The notes beneath the pieces were generated by a model. It was not told where the DNA came from. It did not search any database and saw only the letters and a list, made by a program, of their open reading frames with translations. A stretch of DNA of 64,000 bases, from contig OX291562.1 of assembly GCA_946406115.1 (NCBI GenBank), forward strand, positions 11,004,001 to 11,068,000, read 5' to 3'. Below, piece by piece: positions 57,832 through 64,000 of this stretch (positions are counted from its first letter, which is position 1; every line of letters starts with the position of its first letter). Origin of the DNA: Apoda limacodes (lineage: Eukaryota > Arthropoda > Insecta > Lepidoptera > Limacodidae). Both the position numbers and the translations under genes were made by a program.

Positions 57832-58294
57832 TGTAGGCAAAGACTGCAAGCATTGTGAGAATAGGATAGCGATAGTTTAAAACCGTAACGGTAATTTTAT
57901 GGCCTGCCGCTTTGTTCAAAACGGTATAAAACTCGACCGATCCGGCAGTCATGGTCGCTTTTTTTTTTCTATCTCTCTAAAAAAAAAAAAAGTCATGGTC
58001 GCAGTTCGCAGCAAGAAATCAAGAAAGGAAGAACCAATAATCAAGAAAGAAACTCTGCAAGAAAATAAGTGCTCAATTGTAGAGTGAAGGTTCCGCTGCT
58101 AGAAAAAAGGAAGAAACTCTGCTAGAAATTAAGCGTAAAATAAGTGCTAGTGTAAAAGTGTAAATAAATTTTTGATAAAAATACTCCGCTTCACTTCGGC
58201 TATTATTTCGCTCTGAAGAAATCTTCGTGGTCAGCGGTTCACAAGTGCGTCACCCGGCTTCACCCGTCCGGCCCGCAATACGGTCGCCACAACA
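57832..58294 (+). mobile_element. candidate solo LTR
   Basis: A 463-base block starts TGTAGGCAAAG and ends GGTCGCCACAACA. It has a TATA box (TATAAAA, 57925-57931), a CAGTC initiator-like site 21 bases on (57946), and AATAAA at 58163-58168 in the right order for an insect LTR. GTCATGGTCGC occurs twice (57948 and 57992), flanking a T tract and an A tract. No matching target duplication or second LTR was found, so the assignment is tentative. Confidence 0.45.
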
Positions 58295-58403
58295 TACAGT
58301 CCACTATAAAGCCGTCAGTCGCCTAGTCTAGTAGCTAGCTACCGTACGGTTGTCTAATTTCTACGGCGCTTCGTTGTCGTAGCTTCGTTTTTTTTTTGGT
58401 TAC

Positions 58404-58888
58404 ATTACTCATACTCATACTCATACTCATTTATTCATAATAAAATTATATGTCAAATGTTACAAATATTTCATTATTATAAGTTTTCATTTTTACATTT
58501 TAATTGTTATTTAAATAAATTCGTTTATGTTATAAAATGCGTTTTTAATAAGCCATTTTTTTAATCCAGAAAAGAAGATTGTGTCAGATGTCATATTTTT
58601 TATGTCCTGAGGGATTTTGTTATAAATTTTTGGGCCCATTGCGTACATGGTTTTGCTTGGTTTTGCGAGTCTGCCTTGAACGCTTTTTTAGATTTTTGCT
58701 CCGTCTTGTTTTCAATCGTTTGTTAGTAGAATTGTCAGGAAATAAATTAGGATTATGTCGAACAAATTTTGCTATGTCAAAAATGTATTGAGAGGTCAAT
58801 GTCATTATGCTTTGTTCTTTGAAAATGTTTCTAGCTGGTGTGTCAGGTGGATTGTGTGTTATTATTCGTAAAGCGCGTTTTTGTAGAA
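58404..58888 (-). mobile_element. LINE 3' fragment with (ATGAGT)n tail
   Basis: On the minus strand the reading gives FILQKRALRII, IFKEQSIMTLTSQYIFD, KFVRHNPNLFP and NGPKNL. This is the C-terminal domain typical of a non-LTR reverse transcriptase. A short 3' UTR follows, with four ATGAGT-type units at 58404-58431. One stop interrupts the C-terminal frame. It is 5'-truncated. Confidence 0.75.
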
Positions 58889-58912
58889 TGAAAGCGCGTT
58901 CTACAAAAACGC
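58875..58912. repeat. perfect 14-bp hairpin at the LINE 5' junction
   Basis: GCGTTTTTGTAGAA (58875-58888) and TTCTACAAAAACGC (58899-58912) are exact reverse complements around a 10-base loop. The first arm belongs to the LINE coding sequence (LQKRA codons). Confidence 0.9.
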
Positions 58913-59055
58913 TTAAAACGCATTACATAGAAAAATTATAAAAATATCATTGAAATATCGCAAAGATAAAAAAAACCAAGTAAGTACATAATAATTACCA
59001 CATTCTAACATGATAAACTAAAAAAAAATAGTAAAATTACACACATAAACACAAT

Positions 59056-59402
59056 TTATTTTGTATATGGCTTAGTTCTATTTTTATGTATAACATCTAT
59101 ATTATTATTTTCTTTTAATATTACTACATTCGGTGAAATATCTTTAAGGACAGTATAAGGTCCATGATAAACGTTGTCAAATCGACTTGCAATTTCGTTC
59201 TTAACTAAAATCAAATCATTTTTCTTATAAAATACATGATTAACATTTTTATCATAATAATCTTTTCTTGTGTGCTTTGATAAAAATAGATTTTCTCTAG
59301 CTTGAGCATGAGATTTTTGTAATCTGTATTTAATTTCCTGTGCATAATCTTCAGAATTAAATAGAGGCTCAACAGTTTTTACGGCTGCTGTCTTCCTGAT
59401 TT
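59056..59402 (-). pseudogene. gypsy-type integrase C-terminal fragment
   Basis: An uninterrupted minus-strand frame of about 115 codons reads KTVEPLFNSEDYAQEIKYRL, HTRKDYYDKNVN, FYKKNDLILVKNEIA, then the GPY/F module HGPYTVLKDISPNVVIL, and ends RTKPYTK and TAA (59056-59058). This is the C-terminal DNA-binding part of Ty3/gypsy integrases. Upstream the catalytic core is absent. With no ATG and no flanking pol region it is a fragment, but an unusually intact one. Confidence 0.8.
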
Positions 59403-61880
59403 ATAATGTCGTCTAAAAAAATCAGAAACGAGTTTTGACACGAAAAAAATCTGTGTTACCGCTTAAAGTGAAAATAGAAATGCTTGATCATTTACGCCTT
59501 GGAGAGTAGTTTGCATACATATACGCTCATTCAATGTCAACGAATCAACCTAGGAACGTATCCCCTATAATCCCATATAATATTCGCGGCATCACAGATA
59601 ATAGTATATGTCCAGGGCATATTTATGGAACGTATTCCGCGCGAATAAGGAACTTTTACTGTATTGTATTACTACTTTAAATGGAACTTCTTGCCAGCTC
59701 TTTTTGGCAGAAATTAACATTGTTTACATTGTATTGACGATTCATAAGTGTTCTTAGAATCCTACTTGAATAAAGTTTGATTTGAGTTTGAGCTACTACG
59801 TTTTCCACTCTCCTACTAATATGGAGCCTCAGTATACAGAAAGAAAATAGTGGGGAGATGTTATGACTTAAGGAGTTACGTTTTGTGTTTTCTTTTATAT
59901 TATTTCATACTATTTTTTACCTACCATTTCGGCGTTAATCCAAATTACAGTGCAAGTTTTCCATACAACCATAGTTTAATTTACAATTCTTGATCCAATT
60001 AAAGGTTTCATCTTGCACTGGCGCCCATTTAAACGGTAAATAACTAAATTCTTACAAGATATATATTTTCAAAATTCTAAAAATTAACCTATTAGTCGTT
60101 TTGAGTTATTTGGTTGAAAAGTTTAGGCACACACACTTTCATTTTATTGAATTGTTTTTTTTTTATAAAATGTAAAAAAGATTACTTTGATAACATAATA
60201 TGTTAATAAATATTATTTATTTTAATTTGTTACTTACTAAATCATAGGATGAATTTTCTCCTATTCTCTATTAAAAACGACAGGAGAAGATTGTTTACAT
60301 GTTGACAACACTGCAGTGATCAAAATTAATAAAACAATGGTGAATGCTATTATTTTTAATGTGATAAAACGTTTGTGTCACAGATTTTTTACGGTGTACA
60401 CATTTTTATAAGTGCGCAGATTTTTATGCATTTGGTTGCTGACAAGGCCATCTGTCAATAAAAATTAAAATTTTTATAAATCTTACAATTTAAGTCTGGG
60501 GTCTCACTTTAAAATTGGGCCGGAAAGATTTATATATTATAAAGAAAAAAACCATATATTTTTCAGAAATTAAAGACACCTTGATAACCAGCTGGATAGC
60601 AAACATAGCTTCAAGACGTTTAAGAATGAGCATTGCTATCTCTTTTTAATACACGTAAATATAGCATTAGAATGACGAATACTGTTTTCAGGTACATGGT
60701 TCAACTTATTTTGATGCATCTATGTCAAAATTTACTTTATCTTTGATAATTATGGTTCGCCCAAAAATCTTTGCCATAATTATTGAGCCAATGAATGAAA
60801 CCTAAACATCCAATTTGCCTATTATACGAGGTACGAGGACACTATCAACCTCGTACAATTATTTTTTTGATTCTGACAAAGAGAAAGTAATATGATTTTT
60901 GATTGCAGGCAACATTTCGTAGCATAAACCCATAAATACTATTATCTGTGAGTTAACCCCCCGGGAAAGCCCCGACCTTGCATTCCGTACTCATCTCTAT
61001 CACACATAGCGCAAATATCTACTATTCTCTATTCCTTGCGTGTGTTACCAACACCGTTAGAATGTTGAAGTTAAACATTTTAAGGGAATTCACCAGTTGA
61101 ACCGACAAAAGATGTGTACAGTCGTATGATTAAGGAAAAAATATAAGGCAATAACAAGAAGAAGGATGTCAGTAAGGACGAGAGCAAAGAGTATTATAAT
61201 TATACCAAAAGGAAGACGAGAGTGTCCGTGTGAATACAACTGGTACTTTAAACAAATCTGATTCATTGATATTTTATTTACGTGATTATTCAAAGTGATT
61301 ATTTTGTAGCAAGCTCGCAATAGTTAATTTTATAAGGTGAAATGTCCTAAATTGAATATTATAAAATGCCGTATTTATTGTTTCTTCACATTTTCCGATT
61401 TAAATTAATATGGCAAACCTGCTTAACATCATCATTACCACATATTTACCGCTTCCGCCAATGTTGCCAAATAAGTGTGAAATATCTATTTAGAATTTTA
61501 TCATGTATTTTTATTATTTGTACCTAATTACTTTCCTTTAAAATATTCAATTTATTATTATTATTACGTTATTACTGATTTTATATGTTATTAAAATAAG
61601 CAACCGTAAAAAACCAATTAATTACTTTTTGTATAAATACCTGTTTATTTTTATTCAATGTTAGATATATTTTTTTGCAGACTGCCTAGATTTTTGTTAG
61701 AAAGGAAAGATAAATATAGAAAACATTTTAACTTGATTTAGAGCTCCCACGCGAATAGTTTTTTCAGCGAATAATAGATCCAAAGTTACTATTCCTAAGC
61801 AATAGCTTGACCTGATTTTTGCCACATGCATAGCTGGAAGACCTAACAAGGAAATAGAATTCTTTTCATCCGGGTATAAA
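59403..61880. other. gene-free AT-rich stretch
   Basis: No exon or named repeat is supported. Open frames are short and lack domains. Confidence 0.4.
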
Positions 61881-62229
61881 GTTCCTACGAGAATAGCTTT
61901 TTTCTCAGGTTATACCGTGAGATGTTATTATTTCACGTAGCAACGGTGCAATATGGTTACTTGATTTCCAGCGTATGGATAACTGGAGAAACAAAAGAAG
62001 ACACAAAATATGTTTAACTCCATTGAGATATTCCAAAGCAATAGATTTTTCCGATGTTGAAAGCCGTTGAGCACTATGCTTTACGCTGCAACGGCCCAAC
62101 GGGATAACATAAATTTTGGCACAGGAGTAGGACAGAGAGTAATTCCACAGTGATGAACGACAGAATTCGAAGCGGGTAAAGCCGCGGTTGACGTCCGAAA
62201 ACAATTCTGACTAAAATACGAATGCGAAA
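61881..62229. other. non-coding stretch, likely repeat debris
   Basis: A block ending GCGGGTAAAGCCGCGG (62170) resembles one end of the short repeat families in this window. Nothing coding. Confidence 0.35.
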
Positions 62230-62530
62230 GTTTTTTTGACAGACTTCATAAAAAAAGGAGGTTCTCAGTTTGACCCGTATGTTTGTATGTATGTTTGTCC
62301 GCAATTATCTCGCGTTTGGCTGAACCGATTTTGATGCGGTTTTTAGAAAAGTATTTGTTGAATTCTGGAGATAGTTTTGGTATACAACAAATGGATACAC
62401 ATGGTCCCATGGTCATTAGGTCAGAATAAAATGATGAGATCCTGGAGAAATCAAGGGAACTCTTGAAATTTTTATAGGCATACTTCAAGCGATTTTGGTA
62501 TTTCTTTAGGGTACGAAATAAGCCAACAGG
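62230..62530 (+). repeat. dispersed repeat with GGTCCCATGGTCAT
   Basis: It starts GACTTCATAAAAAAAGGAGG, continues TTGGCTGAACCGATTTTGAT, GGTCCCATGGTCATTAGGTC and ACTTCAAGCGATTTTGG, and matches 2525-2765 in its second half. Non-coding. Confidence 0.65.
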
Positions 62531-62699
62531 TCGTATAAAAGTAAAAAATAAAAACTTATTAACTATTTCAAAATTTTTGTTGTTAAAAAAGTTTTTATGT
62601 TGACTTCTCTATCATTAAATAAGCAGCAGAACAACAGAGCATCACGCCGACAGACCGACGTAATTTTTTGGACAAAGATTGGCCCGAGAGTGACAAAGC

Positions 62700-62998
62700 G
62701 GTGATTCATTTACGCGAATACAAAAATGTGAAAGTTTGAGACTGTGTGAGTTAGTATGTCTGTTACTTCTTTACGCCACAACAACTGAACCGTTTTGGCT
62801 AAAATTTAAAATGGAGTAAGCGTTTACCCTGAATTAACACATAACCTTCATTTTATTTAGGAAAAATCAAGAGTTCCTGCAGGAATAACAATAAAGGAAT
62901 CCCAAAGTATAGCTCGCAATAGCAAACTTTCTCACTTTACTAGAGTTGTTTTAGGAATCCCCAGCCGATATCCGAATTTAGCACGGGCAAAAGCTAGT
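62700..62998 (+). repeat. short interspersed repeat, GGCAAAAGCTAGT family
   Basis: It contains AATGTGAAAGTTTGAGACTG and ends TTTAGCACGGGCAAAAGCTAG. Diverged but with the same order of blocks as 2010-2345. Confidence 0.6.
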
Positions 62999-63599
62999 AC
63001 GAAAATAAATAAGAAGACCACTAAAGTATACTAACCAATACATACATAGCTACATTACTATTTTCTACTTCTTCTTTTTATAAATCACCCATCCTACTAG
63101 ACTATAGGTATCTCAATAACAATGTAACATTAGTGTATCTCAAAACTAATATCTAATTAGAATCAACATTCATATTAACTTACATCAACTTATATACTTA
63201 TCATCACCCTCGCGCATATTGTTGTATACTTAAATAATTACATGATTAGGGTTCCGTACTAAAATAAAATCCGTACAAAATCATTGATTTATCTTGGTTT
63301 ACGTAAGATTGTATAACTCTGTATCTTTTTTTTTTTCGTTTCAAGAATTTTTAAGTTATAGTAGGCGCATTGTATAATGGTAGTAAGTTATTACCTAGAT
63401 TTTATTGCACATCTTATGGAAAGGAAATATATAGAAATGCTGGCCATAATAAAAAATATGACATCATTGCGACCACCATTTCGATACTGCACATGCAATT
63501 ATATGATTGGAAAATAATGTCACTGGATTAAATAAACATAACTTTGTAAGGGCCATTACTTGCACCCAAAATTCTTACTTAACTTATTATACTTAACTT
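62999..63599. other. non-coding stretch, nothing recognised
   Basis: AT-rich DNA, with a lone GATTAGGGTTCCGTAC fragment near 63244. No gene. Confidence 0.4.
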
Positions 63600-63950
63600 A
63601 TGGGAGCCCTCATTAATTTTTTTTTTATTTTAATTAAGTTATTCGTTTTAAAGTAACTATATAAGTAAATATTCTGTGTATATATCAAGTGTCTACCTGT
63701 TGCTGAAATCAATATTGAGCAAAATCAAGCAAAAAAATCACGTTTGTTGTATGGGCGCCCCTTTAAATTTTTGTTTTTCTATTTTTTTGTAATTGTTGTT
63801 ATGGCGGTAACAGAAATACATCTTCTGTGAAAATTTCAACTGTCTAACTATTACGGTTCATGAGATACAGCCTGGTGACAGACGGACGGACGGACAGCGA
63901 AGTCTTAGTAATAGGGTTACTAATTACCTTTCAGGTACGGAACCCTAAAA
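63600..63950 (+). repeat. GGGTTCCGTA dispersed repeat, 3' two thirds
   Basis: From TGGGAGCCC through AATATTGAGCAAAA, TGAAAATTTCAACTGTCTAA and the (GACG)n block to GGTACGGAACCCTAAAAAC it parallels 23800-24160. The palindrome-bearing start is missing. Confidence 0.75.
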
Positions 63951-64000
63951 ACCGTAAAAAAATTTAAGGTATACGCAATAATTTTCATTTTACGGAACCC

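Noticed and set aside
57832..59402. A single LTR retrotransposon made of the LTR at 57.8 kb and the integrase at 59.1 kb
   Set aside because: The LTR signals read on the plus strand and the integrase on the minus strand, and an unrelated LINE fragment lies between them.

Overview
The window looks like AT-rich nuclear DNA of a moth or butterfly (Lepidoptera). It has spliced eukaryotic genes with GT..AG introns. It is packed with repeats of lepidopteran type: Jockey-clade and CR1-like LINEs, tRNA-derived SINEs, the dispersed repeat built around GGGTTCCGTACC and GTGCGAGTCGGACTCGCAC, a pogo-like MITE and other short TIR elements. There are no operons, ribosome binding sites or CRISPR arrays. Species and chromosome cannot be told from the sequence.

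Layout. 0-1.2 kb: the 3' end of a Jockey-type LINE, a tRNA-derived SINE, then the terminal exon of a gene resembling the respiratory complex III hinge subunit (UQCRH). 1.2-28 kb: almost wholly repeat debris. Recognisable parts are SINE copies, CR1 3' ends, a TIR MITE (6.9 kb), a composite inverted-repeat element (7.5-8.6 kb), copies of the GGGTTCCG repeat, and a piece of 5S rRNA-like sequence (27.4 kb). 28-34.5 kb: a SINE, an internally deleted CR1 LINE, a 0.7 kb long-TIR element with a duplicated core (30.4-31.1 kb), a six-copy 113-bp tandem array (32.4-33.1 kb), a 35-bp perfect palindrome (33.5 kb) and a pogo-type MITE (34.4-34.8 kb).

34.9-40.6 kb (possibly to 41.5 kb), minus strand: the main host gene of the window. 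It has four coding exons, all joined in phase 0, and encodes a protein of about 589 residues with seven zinc-finger-like modules, six of them complete, all complete ones with H-x5-H spacing. A deleted CR1 LINE sits in its first coding intron. 43.0-46.5 kb: a 3.45 kb element bounded by matching inverted ends and candidate ATTTA duplications. It carries a decayed, apparently intron-containing transposase-like gene. 46.5-50.5 kb: repeats only.

50.5-57.6 kb, minus strand: two Jockey-clade LINEs of one subfamily in head-to-tail tandem, the first nearly full length, the second 5'-truncated. Both are inactivated by frameshifts or stops. 57.8-59.4 kb: a candidate solo LTR, a LINE 3' fragment and the C-terminal end of a gypsy-type integrase. 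59.4-64 kb: repeats and non-coding DNA.

Only two loci look like host genes: the UQCRH-like exon and the zinc-finger gene. The other long open frames are transposon proteins, their antisense shadows or low-complexity sequence. All calls are from reading the sequence; no database search was run.
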